From: Sphingobacteriales bacterium 44-15
GTDB lineage: Bacteria > Bacteroidota > Bacteroidia > Chitinophagales > Chitinophagaceae
Assembly: GCA_001899685.1 (NCBI GenBank)
Contig: MKWG01000043.1
Coordinates: 124,001-188,000 of the forward strand
DNA: 64,000 nucleotides
Direction: 5' to 3'
How positions within the stretch are numbered: the stretch's first letter is position 1; each line of letters begins with the position of its first letter. Shown here piece after piece: positions 49,633 through 59,089 of the stretch. The notes beneath the pieces were generated by a model. That model saw nothing but the letters and a program-made list of their open reading frames with translations. It ran no database searches and was not told the origin of the DNA. A program made the position numbers and the translations under genes.

Positions 49633-52600
49633 TTAAAATGATGCCTTTATTCCAATCACTATTGTCTTAGCCTGGGGGTATCCCGAAAAATCATAGCCGG
49701 GCTGAAGCACATTATTCGCAGTAGAGACTTCGGGGTCTAACCCTGAATATTTCGTCCAGGTGAGCAGGTTCTGCGCTGATACATCCAATGCGAGGTCGGT
49801 CAGGTACATCTTTTTGATAAGGCGGGCCGGAAGCGCATACGACAATTGAATGGTTTTCAGCCTCAGGTATGATCCGTCTTCCAGGTTTTTGGAGGAAAAG
49901 TAACCTATGAAGCCCTGTCCGCCTGCCCTGTAATTCTCATTAGTCTGGTTGTCCGGGGTCCAGCGGTTGGCATAGCTCGCATATTGATTAATGCTATGGA
50001 ACTTATTGCTGTTGCCTTCCAGCAAAAGGCGGTTGGCATTGTAAAGATTGTTCCCGTAAGACCACTGGAAAAACAGGTTAAGGCTAAATCCTTTATAGGT
50101 AAAATTGTTGGAGAAGCCACCGATATGTTTCGGCTGTCCGCGGCCAATAATGGTCAGATCAGCGGCATTAATGGTACCATCGCCATTGATATCTTTCAGT
50201 TTAATATCCCCGGGCTGTACGGTATTCCTTCCGCTGCCATTGTCCGGTACGGAAGGCTTGAGCACATATACCCCCGGAGCAGGATTATCAAAATCAGGAT
50301 ATTGATAATTGCCTTCCCACACATAGCCGATCATCATACCAATAGGCTGCTCTACTTTATGGAGATACAAAGGCTGCCCGAACTGGGATAAATAGGTAAC
50401 AGTAGAGCTTAAAGACGGCTGGCCTTCATTCAATGCCATGATCTTATTCCTGTTAAAGCTGATATTAAAGCTGCTTGTCCACCTAAAATCTCCGGAAGTA
50501 ACATTCACTGTATTGAGGGTAAATTCTATACCGTCATTTCTTAATTTACCCACGTTCTTTGTAGCACTGCTAAATCCTGAGCTGGTTGGTAACTGGGCAT
50601 TTAACAACAGGTTCTCGGTAGTTCTGCGATACAGATCCACTTCAAGCGAGATCCTGTTGTCCAGGACTCCAAATTCATACCCGATATCCATCTGCTTTGT
50701 TTTTTCCCACTGCAATGCAGCATTTCCAAGCGTAGATAAATACGCTCCTGCAGTAGGAACGCCATTATTAAAACTATACCCACCGCCGGTGTTATTCAAT
50801 ACCAGCGTTGGCAGCGCCGCAAAGTCGCCCACACGATTATTTCCTGTTTCGCCATAGCTTACTCTCAGCTTTGAGTTAGAAATAAAAGGCAACGCATTTT
50901 TGAAGAAATCTTCATTATCCATATTCCAGGCTACAGCCCCGCTGGGAAAATAGCCCCAGTGCTGCAGGAATTTGGATGATCCGTCGGCCCTGAAATTGAC
51001 AGTAAGGAGATATTTGGATCTGTAATTATAGTCAATCCTTCCGCCATAAGAGGCCATAGTGTTGATGGTGTTGGATATGGCCGGACTTGTAAAAGAAGAA
51101 GTGGTAGATTCATCTAATCCGTCCATTCCTTTCGATTCATTGGGCAGATTAGTACCCCTGAAGCTGGTAGAGAAAGTTTTAAAACTGTTCACACCAAAGA
51201 GCAACAACCCGCTGAGGGTATGTCCCCCGAATGACTGCTTATAGTTAAGGGTATTTTCATTAGAATAGCTGTTGGCATCAGTAATTCCCAGGTATCCCCA
51301 TACCCCGTTTGTATTGGCAGGATTGATAGGGCTGCCCTGCGAGGTCTTGGAGTTATAAAACTGCTCATTGCGGGTTTTTATCTGCATGATGCCTCCCTGT
51401 GACCTGAAATTAAGCGTTGGGGTAATATCGTAGCTAACATAAGCATTTGCCTTTAAGACGCCTGTGATGGTATGCTGGTATTGATTCTGGAGGTCAATTA
51501 CCGGGTTGATCCTGAAATCACTGGGCGTGATATTGTCCTGGTCACCCTGCTCTGCCAAAAGATCTTCATCGGGGTCGTATGAAATAGGGCGGTACATCCA
51601 TGCCCGCACCAGCGCCGTAGAAGTAGCATTGCCTCCTCCATAGATGGACCGGATCACCTGCCCCGACATATTGGTTTGGGTATAGTCAGTTATAATGCCC
51701 ACTTTTATCTTATCGCTGACCGCCTGGTCTATGCTCACCCGGCCTGCATAGCGGGAGAGCCCGGTATTCAGGATCACCCCTTTCTGATCAAAAATATTAC
51801 CGGATATGGAATACCTTGTTTTTTCGGTACCCCCTCTTATTGCCAGGTTGTAGGTCTGCAAAACCCCTGTCTGAAGCACCTGGTCCTGCCAGTTGATGCC
51901 TTCTGCATTCTTATAATCATCTAAAGTCTTACCTCCTGCAAAATACTTTGGAGTGATCCAGGCATTGGGTTCAAGCTCCTGTTGGTATTTAATAAATTCG
52001 TAAGGGCTCATCATGGGTATTGCTTTGGGAGGGAGCTGAAATCCAAGGGAACCGGTAAGCGTGGTAACCGCTTTGCCCACTTTCCCTTTTTTGGTTTGGA
52101 TAAGCACTACCCCATTGGCCCCCCTGGAGCCGTAAATGGCGGTGGAAGAAGCGTCTTTCAGGATACTGATGGACTCTATATCTTCCGGGTTGATAGTGGA
52201 AGGATCAAGATTTTCTATAGGGAAACCATCCAGCACATACAGCGGAGTAGTGCTTTGCGTTAATGAACCAGCCCCGCGGATCATAATGTTGACGCCGCCG
52301 CCGGGCTGTCCGTCAACGCTGTTGACCTGTACCCCTGCAACCCTTCCTGCCAGCGCCTGGGCAAAGGAGCTCACCGGCGCTTTTTGCATATCGGTTACAT
52401 TCACCGTACCTACGGATCCTGTTAAATCAACTTTTTTGACAGATCCATATCCTACCACCACTACATTGCTCAGGCTGGAGGCTTCTATCTCCAATACCAC
52501 ATTAATATTTGTCTGTTTTCCTACAGCTACTTTTTTGCTCTGGTATCCCACGCTGGACACTTCCAGCACGATGTTATTGTTGCCGGGAGCTGTAATCGTA

Positions 52601-53109
52601 AAATAACCGTCGGCATTAGTATAAGTGCCCGTTTTAGTTCCTGCGATCACTACCGATACATTTTGTAAAGGCTCGCCCTGTGCGTTCACCACTCTTCCGC
52701 GGATCTCTACCGGAGGAGGTATTGCCGCTGCTTCGCCCGGAGTTTCCTGCTGTCTCCTTATAATAACAGTTCGTTCCGAAATAGCGTATGTCAGTTGCTG
52801 GTCTTTAAAAGCAGCATCCAGCACCTGCTCTATGTTGCCATTCGTCACATTCATGTTTACCTTACGGGCATTGGCAAGCACTTCATCGGCATAAAAGAAT
52901 TTGTATCCTGTCTGCGTTCTTATCTTTTCGAATAATTGCTGCAGCGAAATATTATTCTCCTGAAGGGTTATTTTTTGAGAATATCCCTTTGCAGAAACCT
53001 GAATGAAGGCGGCGATTATTAAAACTATGGTTAGTTTCATAATTCTGACCGTTTTTAATAAAACCCTGCGGCTTTCAATACAGGGTTTTAAAAGCGTTAA
53101 TAAATACAT
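49633..53109 (-). CDS. SusC/RagA TonB-linked outer membrane transporter with STN domain
   Basis: The protein is 1158 residues from ATG 53109, or 1135 from the internal ATG 53040 that begins MKLTIVLIIAAFIQVSAKGY. The longer start is plausible because RRVLLKTVRIMKLT is a common N-terminal run in this family. Domains are STN (about 45-110), a carboxypeptidase-D-like repeat (about 130-215), a plug with the SusC signature PLYVLDGFPIENL and SIYGSRGANGVVLI, and a long beta-barrel ending in VIGIKASF. STN-carrying SusC proteins usually work with a FecR-type anti-sigma and ECF sigma pair, but neither lies nearby. The nearby hairpins and antisense elements may regulate it. Confidence 0.94.
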   Translation of the reverse strand: MYLLTLLKPCIESRRVLLKTVRIMKLTIVLIIAAFIQVSAKGYSQKITLQENNISLQQLFEKIRTQTGYKFFYADEVLANARKVNMNVTNGNIEQVLDAAFKDQQLTYAISERTVIIRRQQETPGEAAAIPPPVEIRGRVVNAQGEPLQNVSVVIAGTKTGTYTNADGYFTITAPGNNNIVLEVSSVGYQSKKVAVGKQTNINVVLEIEASSLSNVVVVGYGSVKKVDLTGSVGTVNVTDMQKAPVSSFAQALAGRVAGVQVNSVDGQPGGGVNIMIRGAGSLTQSTTPLYVLDGFPIENLDPSTINPEDIESISILKDASSTAIYGSRGANGVVLIQTKKGKVGKAVTTLTGSLGFQLPPKAIPMMSPYEFIKYQQELEPNAWITPKYFAGGKTLDDYKNAEGINWQDQVLQTGVLQTYNLAIRGGTEKTRYSISGNIFDQKGVILNTGLSRYAGRVSIDQAVSDKIKVGIITDYTQTNMSGQVIRSIYGGGNATSTALVRAWMYRPISYDPDEDLLAEQGDQDNITPSDFRINPVIDLQNQYQHTITGVLKANAYVSYDITPTLNFRSQGGIMQIKTRNEQFYNSKTSQGSPINPANTNGVWGYLGITDANSYSNENTLNYKQSFGGHTLSGLLLFGVNSFKTFSTSFRGTNLPNESKGMDGLDESTTSSFTSPAISNTINTMASYGGRIDYNYRSKYLLTVNFRADGSSKFLQHWGYFPSGAVAWNMDNEDFFKNALPFISNSKLRVSYGETGNNRVGDFAALPTLVLNNTGGGYSFNNGVPTAGAYLSTLGNAALQWEKTKQMDIGYEFGVLDNRISLEVDLYRRTTENLLLNAQLPTSSGFSSATKNVGKLRNDGIEFTLNTVNVTSGDFRWTSSFNISFNRNKIMALNEGQPSLSSTVTYLSQFGQPLYLHKVEQPIGMMIGYVWEGNYQYPDFDNPAPGVYVLKPSVPDNGSGRNTVQPGDIKLKDINGDGTINAADLTIIGRGQPKHIGGFSNNFTYKGFSLNLFFQWSYGNNLYNANRLLLEGNSNKFHSINQYASYANRWTPDNQTNENYRAGGQGFIGYFSSKNLEDGSYLRLKTIQLSYALPARLIKKMYLTDLALDVSAQNLLTWTKYSGLDPEVSTANNVLQPGYDFSGYPQAKTIVIGIKASF
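53059..53090. promoter_or_regulatory. Ten-bp hairpin at the susC 5' end
   Basis: TAAAACCCTG (53059-53068) pairs exactly with CAGGGTTTTA (53081-53090) around 12 bases. It lies 19 bases before the shorter susC start at 53040 and inside the coding part if the long start is used. It could hide the ribosome site of the short form. Confidence 0.45.
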
Positions 53110-53121
53110 AGCTTTGTGCCA

Positions 53122-53216
53122 TTTGGGTGAAATAATGATTTGTCGCGGTAACGATGAATATATTATGTAATCCAGAATGTTTACCCGGATTTCGCTGCAA
53201 ACGAAGTCCGGTTTTT
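53122..53216 (+). ncRNA. Candidate antisense small RNA over the susC start
   Basis: TAGCTTTG at 53109-53116 on the plus strand matches TAxxTTTG exactly, with TTTT 19 bases upstream as a weak -33. A plus-strand terminator hairpin with five T lies at 53185-53216. A transcript of about 95 bases would be antisense to the susC leader. Cis-encoded antisense RNAs near susC genes are known from Bacteroides (DonS type). This is an inference without expression data. Confidence 0.35.
53185..53216 (+). terminator. Intrinsic-terminator-like hairpin, plus strand, near susC
   Basis: CCGGATTTCG (53185-53194) pairs with CGAAGTCCGG (53202-53211) at nine of ten positions and the tenth is G-U. TTTTTATTT follows on the plus strand. 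No plus-strand gene precedes it, so it may end an antisense RNA. Confidence 0.7.
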
Positions 53217-53551
53217 ATTTGGTATACATAGTGGCCGGGCTCAGCCGTCGGTTACGTACCCTGGTCTTAATGTGAAGCGCATCATGCGTGAAGTTTTGGT
53301 TATTATAAAACAAATACTATTTATCCCTTCTGTGTTAATAGTCAGATTTTCTCTATGTGCAGCGCCATATCTTCAGCAATAAGCATATAGCTTAAGTCTG
53401 TTAAAAGGAGGATATCCCCTACTATTGCAATAAAAAAATCACAAAAAGTTATTGAGAAGTTTCGGGTTTCAGGTTACAAATTGTACCTTCTCACATTTCA
53501 CGTCTCACATCTCACGCTTACCACTTACAACTGATCACTGATCACTTATCC

Positions 53552-55003
53552 CTACTTCCTCACCCGTTTCACTACCCTGCGCACTCCTTTGGCGATACGA
53601 TCCTCCACATTCTCCGCCCATCGCCATGCCGGGTGACCGTACTCATCAAGATGCGGACCTCCTTCATACCCCCCTTCTTCCCATACCCGCTTTGAAGGGA
53701 TATAGGCTACCATTGTATTGGTATACCCGAGAACCCAGGTAGATCCTTCTCCAAATTCACGCTTGAACCTAAGCGAATAATCTACCACAGATTCTCCGCC
53801 CATCCCGATCAGCAGCAATTCCCTGCCAAGCTGCCATGCCTGTACCGGATAGTAATGGTAGGAGCCGGGAAATTGAATATCCTTATCAAGCATCTCGAGC
53901 ATACGCCTAGCCCAGCGGGCATGTATGTCATTGCTCCCGGTAGTAAGGGGAAGTAATTTTTCTTTGGTCGCTACCTCTTCATAATCCAGCTCTACAAATC
54001 TGAACGCAGTCCGCAACCCGGGTGGTACGGGTTGCATGGGTCTGGCTATCACTTCTTCTACTGCATCCGATAACATTTTTCCATATTTTTCGCAGAGCTC
54101 TACCGTGCGGCGGGGCAAGGGGTTCTGGTCACCCCCGCATGCATTAAAAAACATTGCAGTAACACCGGGATGCTGTTCTTCCAGGTTGACCTGTGCAAAA
54201 CCCGGATAATCACCCGACCATAGATTGCCGGATAAAGTAGTGGGATGACAGGCATAACCAAACAGTACCGCTATAAGCGCCCCTTTTGTATTCTTCACTG
54301 ATAAAACGGGAACATAGTGATCTGTAGCTCCATTGAGGGGTTTCCCTGCTTCCAGCATTGCCGGCACTTCCGATTCAATATTATCGCGCCGGTTGACCGC
54401 AAAGCTGCATAGCCCTTCCCCTTTGAAAATCTGTGCAGGCTGAAGGTTTTTCAACGCTTCGTCCGTTGCATCAATAATTTGTCTTTCCATCCAGTCGGAA
54501 TATTCATCCACAAGTTTTCTTTGCTGATCATCGCCCGGATAATAATCAACAAGATCACCACGGAGACATGGACCGGAATGATTATGGGAAAATGTCAGCA
54601 TGAATTCCGAGCGGTCAAGCCGAAAGCGCTCATATATTTTCTGGTAAAGGCTCTCATAGATCGTCCTGGACATGCCCTGATTGTCGGTAGTGACCATAAC
54701 AGCCCGCTTGCCATTCCCGCTTTTAAGCGCCAGGACTTTAACCCATATATCGTGTATTTTCCCTTCTGCCGGGCGTTTTACACCGTACCCGGCTAACCAT
54801 ACATCCGTGGAGGGGGTAATAATACGCCGTGCAATCCCAACCATCCAGGCCGTATCTCCGGCTGACAATACGTTTTTACAGCCGTCCTTTTTGATGCTCC
54901 TGCTGAGATCATTTGTTTTTATATAAGAAGAAAGGACTGCCGGAAGTATAACGATACCGGACCATATTACTATCTTATAAAATTTGAAAAGTCTTTTTTG
55001 CAT
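53552..55003 (-). CDS. Neutral-ceramidase-like amidase, membrane-anchored form
   Basis: This 483-residue paralogue (ATG 55003; an earlier ATG at 55033 adds ten residues before the hydrophobic segment) has an N-terminal membrane span (KFYKIVIWSGIVILPAVLSS). The ceramidase motif series follows: GIARRIITPSTDVWLAGYGV, SHNHSGPCL near residue 141, YACHPTTLSGNLWSGDYPGF near 250, GGESVVDYSLRFKREF near 402 and NTMVAYIPSKRVWEEGGYEG. One His of the first pair is in the SHNHS form, still H-x-H. It lacks a C-terminal accessory domain. It is transcribed toward susC but separated by 442 bases. Confidence 0.87.
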   Translation of the reverse strand: MQKRLFKFYKIVIWSGIVILPAVLSSYIKTNDLSRSIKKDGCKNVLSAGDTAWMVGIARRIITPSTDVWLAGYGVKRPAEGKIHDIWVKVLALKSGNGKRAVMVTTDNQGMSRTIYESLYQKIYERFRLDRSEFMLTFSHNHSGPCLRGDLVDYYPGDDQQRKLVDEYSDWMERQIIDATDEALKNLQPAQIFKGEGLCSFAVNRRDNIESEVPAMLEAGKPLNGATDHYVPVLSVKNTKGALIAVLFGYACHPTTLSGNLWSGDYPGFAQVNLEEQHPGVTAMFFNACGGDQNPLPRRTVELCEKYGKMLSDAVEEVIARPMQPVPPGLRTAFRFVELDYEEVATKEKLLPLTTGSNDIHARWARRMLEMLDKDIQFPGSYHYYPVQAWQLGRELLLIGMGGESVVDYSLRFKREFGEGSTWVLGYTNTMVAYIPSKRVWEEGGYEGGPHLDEYGHPAWRWAENVEDRIAKGVRRVVKRVRK

Positions 55004-55098
55004 TGAAACAAGTACATGTTGCGGAAGCTGCATACACTATAGTATACCGGATAGCCCGGATCACCTATGCAATAAAAAAATTTTATCCTGCAAGCACG

Positions 55099-56058
55099 TT
55101 ACTGTCCATCAACACCTCTCCCGCCTTTTTTTAAAAGATTGTTGTAATTATCAAAAAATATTTTCTGCTTTTGCCGCTCATTCAGGTTAGCGGCAAGTAT
55201 CTTTCCCACGCTTTGGTAATAGCTGTTATCAGATGCAAAAAATAAACGGTCTTCACCAAGGTGCTCCACAGCAAAATCAATCATGTTCTCAGCATTATTG
55301 CTCCCGGAAGTATCCACATATATATTCGGGTAATCCCTGAACATCTTGCACTCATATTCCCAATCGCCCCCCATGCCAATATGTGCATATTGAAATATCC
55401 CTTCAGGATAACGCCTGGCGATATCTACAAAATCTTCGGGTATGGATGTATTGGGCTGCTTATAACCGTTGTATTTCATCCGGTACCCTCCTACCCCGAG
55501 CTGGCACTCTGCATGAGAATGTATGATCATCTTCAGGTCTATCAGTTTTTCAATGATCGGATAATACCTCGGGTCATTGATCTTTACCTGGTAGTAAAGC
55601 TCCCCGGTGCCTATCATTCCGGCGTCAGCGCATCTTTTGATCTCGTCTAATGATTCCTGCTTATAGGCAGGATTGAGCACGAAGCCCCCCAACAGGTGGT
55701 CCGGGTAGTGCTTGATCGCCTTTATCGTAAGATCATTGAACTTCCTGAACTGATCAGGTGTACCCGGCATCACATCCAGGTATCTTGAGATGACCTGCTT
55801 TTCTATGCCCAGTCTCCTTCCATAATCGAGCTGTGTCCCGGGACTGTCTTCCGTCCAGTATATATGTGCATGTGTATCTATTTTCCGGTATTTCATTACC
55901 TCTTTCATCAGATCATATTTCCCGGGTTTAGTGTACAGGACATCTTCCTGTTCTTCCGGCCGGACTGGCGCTGACATACCCTTTAAGCGGCTTCCCATTA
56001 AGATTCCTGCCGCACCGGCAGCGCTCCGCGCAACAAATTTTCTTCTATCAATGTTCAT
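55099..56058 (-). CDS. Tat-exported metal-dependent amidohydrolase (second copy)
   Basis: The 319-residue protein has a twin-arginine leader (NIDRRKFVARSAAGAAGILM) and a TIM-barrel amidohydrolase core. The first metal motif is IDTHAHIYWTEDSPG, later ones are IHSHAECQLGVGGY and QYAHIGMGGDWEY, and the Asp that completes the site is in FFASDNSYYQ. The overall length and order match the amidohydrolase at 33121, although the sequences are clearly different. It is in line between the nitrilase gene and a ceramidase-like gene, each separated by 60-95 bases. The substrate is unknown; a sugar lactone or amide is a reasonable guess. Confidence 0.88.
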   Translation of the reverse strand: MNIDRRKFVARSAAGAAGILMGSRLKGMSAPVRPEEQEDVLYTKPGKYDLMKEVMKYRKIDTHAHIYWTEDSPGTQLDYGRRLGIEKQVISRYLDVMPGTPDQFRKFNDLTIKAIKHYPDHLLGGFVLNPAYKQESLDEIKRCADAGMIGTGELYYQVKINDPRYYPIIEKLIDLKMIIHSHAECQLGVGGYRMKYNGYKQPNTSIPEDFVDIARRYPEGIFQYAHIGMGGDWEYECKMFRDYPNIYVDTSGSNNAENMIDFAVEHLGEDRLFFASDNSYYQSVGKILAANLNERQKQKIFFDNYNNLLKKGGRGVDGQ

Positions 56059-56121
56059 GAGTTATTATCAGAATGTTATTTATAAAATTAGTAGCATTGA
56101 GTTAATTTGAAATGCGCCTTG

Positions 56122-57153
56122 TCACTTGCCTAAAGCCTCAGCCCTTTTTTTCCGGGAACGGGTGAAATATGGATCAATACATTCAATATCAAATTCCTTT
56201 AAGATTTTATCAATATTATACTCACTGACCTCAGATGATACCAATACGGGGCCGAGCCTGCCCGGATCGGTAATGCTCACAGCATTGCCATACTTTTTTT
56301 TCAAGGCATCCAATTTACCAAAATTATATCCAAGATGCACCACACGGAAGTCAAGATTGATAGTAGTTACAGTAAAATCAAAATAATTGGTGCTGGCGGC
56401 CACTACCTCGCCAAGAGGATTCCGTATTTCAGAAGGCGTACCACCACCATTGATAGAGCCTACAAAAAAGGATCTGCACAAATAAGCCCATGCCTGCTGC
56501 ATAATACCTCCATGATAATTGGAAGGGAACAGAATGATATCAGGTTTTTCTGCCTCATATTGCTCAAGTAACTCTCCGAAATTTAAATCAAAGCAAATTG
56601 CAAACGCTACCCGCCCGAAATCACATTCAAAAACAGGGGCTTCATCCCCGGGTTTGATCCCATCTTCTATCTCTCCGATAGTCGGAAAATTCTTATTGTA
56701 AATGCCTGTTAGTTTTCCTTTTCTGTCCAGCAATACGCCTGAATTCCGGAAATTTCCTTCTTCATCTAAACGTAACGTCCCAAAAGCGATATAACAATGA
56801 TTCGCTTTCGCTATTAACGAAAACTGGTTCGTTATCTGAGTACTTCTTACCTGAAGATATTCCTTCCACTCACCCGGCTGCAAATTATTAGGCACGTCGC
56901 AGAGTTCAGGTAAAAGGATCAGATCGGGCTTATCGGGAAGCACCTGGTCAATCTGACCTTTCCAAAATGCGATCAACTGATCCACCGAACTTTGACTCCC
57001 TTTGCTCTTATCAAAAGAAAAAGAAGGTCTGCCACCGATGGTAGCTACTCTTACAAACTTAGATGCTGCTGCATCATTTATCATACATACAGATATCAAG
57101 GCAGATATTACAATACGGATGTAAATTTTTTTTTGATTTGCTTTTATTTTCAT
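56122..57153 (-). CDS. Exported nitrilase-superfamily carbon-nitrogen hydrolase
   Basis: With ATG 57153 the protein has 343 residues and a signal peptide (IRIVISALISVCMINDAAAS). The earlier ATG at 57219 lies in repeat DNA. The Glu-Lys-Cys triad of the superfamily is visible: Glu in LLPELCDVP near 82, Lys in YNKNFPTIGE near 154 and Cys in FAICFDLNFGE near 186. Most members hydrolyse amides or nitriles inside the cell. An exported form is less usual and suggests an amide group on an extracellular compound. The end (RKKRAEALGK) is basic. It is flanked by amidohydrolase and beta-propeller genes. Confidence 0.88.
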   Translation of the reverse strand: MKIKANQKKIYIRIVISALISVCMINDAAASKFVRVATIGGRPSFSFDKSKGSQSSVDQLIAFWKGQIDQVLPDKPDLILLPELCDVPNNLQPGEWKEYLQVRSTQITNQFSLIAKANHCYIAFGTLRLDEEGNFRNSGVLLDRKGKLTGIYNKNFPTIGEIEDGIKPGDEAPVFECDFGRVAFAICFDLNFGELLEQYEAEKPDIILFPSNYHGGIMQQAWAYLCRSFFVGSINGGGTPSEIRNPLGEVVAASTNYFDFTVTTINLDFRVVHLGYNFGKLDALKKKYGNAVSITDPGRLGPVLVSSEVSEYNIDKILKEFDIECIDPYFTRSRKKRAEALGK

Positions 57154-57170
57154 GTTTGTTGGTTGCAGGT

Positions 57171-57249
57171 TTGCCGTTTCACGTTTGTCGTTTGTCGTTA
57201 TTGCGTAGAGACAAGGCATGCCTTGTCTCTACGCATGCCTTGTCTCTAC
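57171..57249. repeat. GTTTGTCGTTTGTC words and a 32-bp perfect palindrome
   Basis: Positions 57203-57234 read the same on both strands for 32 bases: GCGTAGAGACAAGGCA followed by TGCCTTGTCTCTACGC. A second partial copy of its right half continues to 57249. The stop codon of the beta-propeller gene (57246-57248) lies inside that copy. Upstream words are GTTTCACGTTTGTCGTTTGT. Confidence 0.85.
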
Positions 57250-59075
57250 AACGCATACAACCTGGATTTTACAGAAAAATAAATCCTGCCCTTCTGATCG
57301 ATCATTGCAGCGCTTACGGTATCGGGAAGGTCGCACAAAATTGTTTTTGTTCCGGCAAAAATATCCACCTTATAGAATGTCTTCCCGGCAAAAGCGCCAA
57401 TGTGCTTTTTATCTAATGGGATCAACCAACTGCATCCTTTTCCTTCCAGTGATATCGTTCTTACAAAATCTTCTTTACCGGGATCGTATATCCGTATCTC
57501 TTTGTTCACCACCAGCGCTACTACATTACTGTGCGCTAAAACCCCGAAACCAGGTGTTTCTCCTTTTTGCAAAATAATATCTTTGATGATACCGGCTCCC
57601 GGTTTCCAGACCGCAAAATGGCAATTGATATCATTATTATAACTCAGCCCGCTGGCGCCGCCATTGGTTGTAAAATACAAATATTTATCATCTGCCGTTA
57701 ATCCGGCAACCTGCTGATTGGGAACAGGATCATACCAATACTCCATTTTTAAGGTTTCAGGCTGCACCCGCGACAGTCCTCCCCCATACACTCCATAGGC
57801 AGCAGACCAGCCGGTCCATATCCCACCATCCGGTCCCATTACAGTTCTTCCTACCGGGCGGATCAGCCTGGGCTTAACGCTCGCAAACATTTTGGGATTT
57901 ATATTATCAAATGCATTCCACGGCTGAGAGGGATCATACACAGAATGCTCACCCCCGCTATACGCTGTAGTAAAAAGCTTTCCTTCATGAAAAACCATTC
58001 CGTACACTTCGCCTCCTGTGTTGCTCAATGTAGCTGAATTCCAGTATTTTTTACGCTTCGGATCATAGTTGAATATGGTCATTCCAAAACCACATGCTCC
58101 CCAAATTGTTCCTTTTTTATCTGACGTTAAGTAAAAAATTTCAGTTGGAGTTGCATCTACGGGAATCCGCTTCAGATCTTCTGCTCTCAGCGCTCTTTGT
58201 TTTTCTAAAACATAATATTCCTGACCTTTTACACCGGCTATCCTGCCATCTGACAACAGGTTCGGGTTTCTTTGCGAAGAACCAAGCTGTTGCTTTAGCG
58301 CTCCGTCTGTATCTTCCATCAGAGACAGGTCCTTTGCCGAATAAAAGCTGAGTGCTCCTTTATTTTCCAGGCAAACAAATGCAGCATTTGCTTCTTTAAT
58401 GGTATCTCCCGGGTTTCCTAATTTTCCCAGCGTATCATTTTTTATATCGTAGTAAGCAACACCCGGTTCCTCAAAGCCATAAGTAATGAACACATATCCC
58501 GGCGTTCCTGCCAGCACTGTCCTGCTGTATAAGTTCTTCGGATTTTCAGAGACCTTTCCGAGGTTCCTGAAGGTATTTGTTTTTGGATCAAACTGAGTAA
58601 GGGTGCAGCCGGGATAGGTGCCCCCGTATACTTTGTCATCTGAAGCTATGACCATCTGCCAGAAATAAGTTTCCCCCGCGGATACCACTGGCTTTGCAAA
58701 TGTTCTTGTCTTTAAATCGAAAACATGAAGGTATGCCTGCTCTGTACAGGTGCCGACGATGATCTTTTCATTATGCCAGTTGACGAGGCCCCAGGCGCCG
58801 GCTCCAACAGGCAGAGCAAAGCTTTCGCCCGTATTATTTTGAGGATCTATAAAAATAATATTACCCGTTTCGCCTGCTGCAAAATTGGACAGCACAAATT
58901 TTTCCCTGCCATCAACAGGGTCGGTGATCACCGTAGTGGCCAGGATATTGAAATTGCGGCAGGGCTGCCCCAGGTATTTCCAGTTTTTGTCCTTAGCAGC
59001 AAAAACGCTGTTTCCCGAAGCAAATAATGACAGGGACATTATCCCTGTAGCTTTCAAAAATTCCTTTCTTTGCAT
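57246..59075 (-). CDS. Exported beta-propeller protein of unknown function
   Basis: The 609-residue protein has a leader (MQRKEFLKATGIMSLSLFAS) resembling a weak Tat or Sec signal. A long series of blades with GxxYxWD or YDPxxxxF endings follows (VYGGTYPGCTLTQFDPKTNT, IWGACGFGMTIFNYDPKRKK, GGIWTGWSAAYGVYGGGLSR, FAGKTFYKVDIFAGTKT). That suggests two propeller halves or one large propeller. No catalytic residues are recognised. Similar proteins occur beside heparinase-type genes and may bind or cleave uronic acid products, but this is inferred. The stop codon is contributed by the flanking repeat. It lies 81 bases after the lyase gene stop. Confidence 0.75.
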   Translation of the reverse strand: MQRKEFLKATGIMSLSLFASGNSVFAAKDKNWKYLGQPCRNFNILATTVITDPVDGREKFVLSNFAAGETGNIIFIDPQNNTGESFALPVGAGAWGLVNWHNEKIIVGTCTEQAYLHVFDLKTRTFAKPVVSAGETYFWQMVIASDDKVYGGTYPGCTLTQFDPKTNTFRNLGKVSENPKNLYSRTVLAGTPGYVFITYGFEEPGVAYYDIKNDTLGKLGNPGDTIKEANAAFVCLENKGALSFYSAKDLSLMEDTDGALKQQLGSSQRNPNLLSDGRIAGVKGQEYYVLEKQRALRAEDLKRIPVDATPTEIFYLTSDKKGTIWGACGFGMTIFNYDPKRKKYWNSATLSNTGGEVYGMVFHEGKLFTTAYSGGEHSVYDPSQPWNAFDNINPKMFASVKPRLIRPVGRTVMGPDGGIWTGWSAAYGVYGGGLSRVQPETLKMEYWYDPVPNQQVAGLTADDKYLYFTTNGGASGLSYNNDINCHFAVWKPGAGIIKDIILQKGETPGFGVLAHSNVVALVVNKEIRIYDPGKEDFVRTISLEGKGCSWLIPLDKKHIGAFAGKTFYKVDIFAGTKTILCDLPDTVSAAMIDQKGRIYFSVKSRLYAL

Positions 59076-59089
59076 AATATTAATGGTAT

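Larger units (their letters stand above)
53110..53551. other. 442-base gap upstream of susC
   Basis: No supported gene was found. The gap holds a plus-strand terminator-like hairpin (53185-53216), several palindromic words (GCGCATCATGCGTG near 53277, TACAAATTGTA at 53474-53484), and a CACATTTCACGTCTCACATC word cluster at 53494-53520. No clean minus-strand TAxxTTTG promoter for susC was seen. Confidence 0.55.

Noticed and set aside
57154-57219. N-terminal extension of the nitrilase-type protein
   Set aside because: The codons come from the repeat region, and a good signal peptide begins at 57153.
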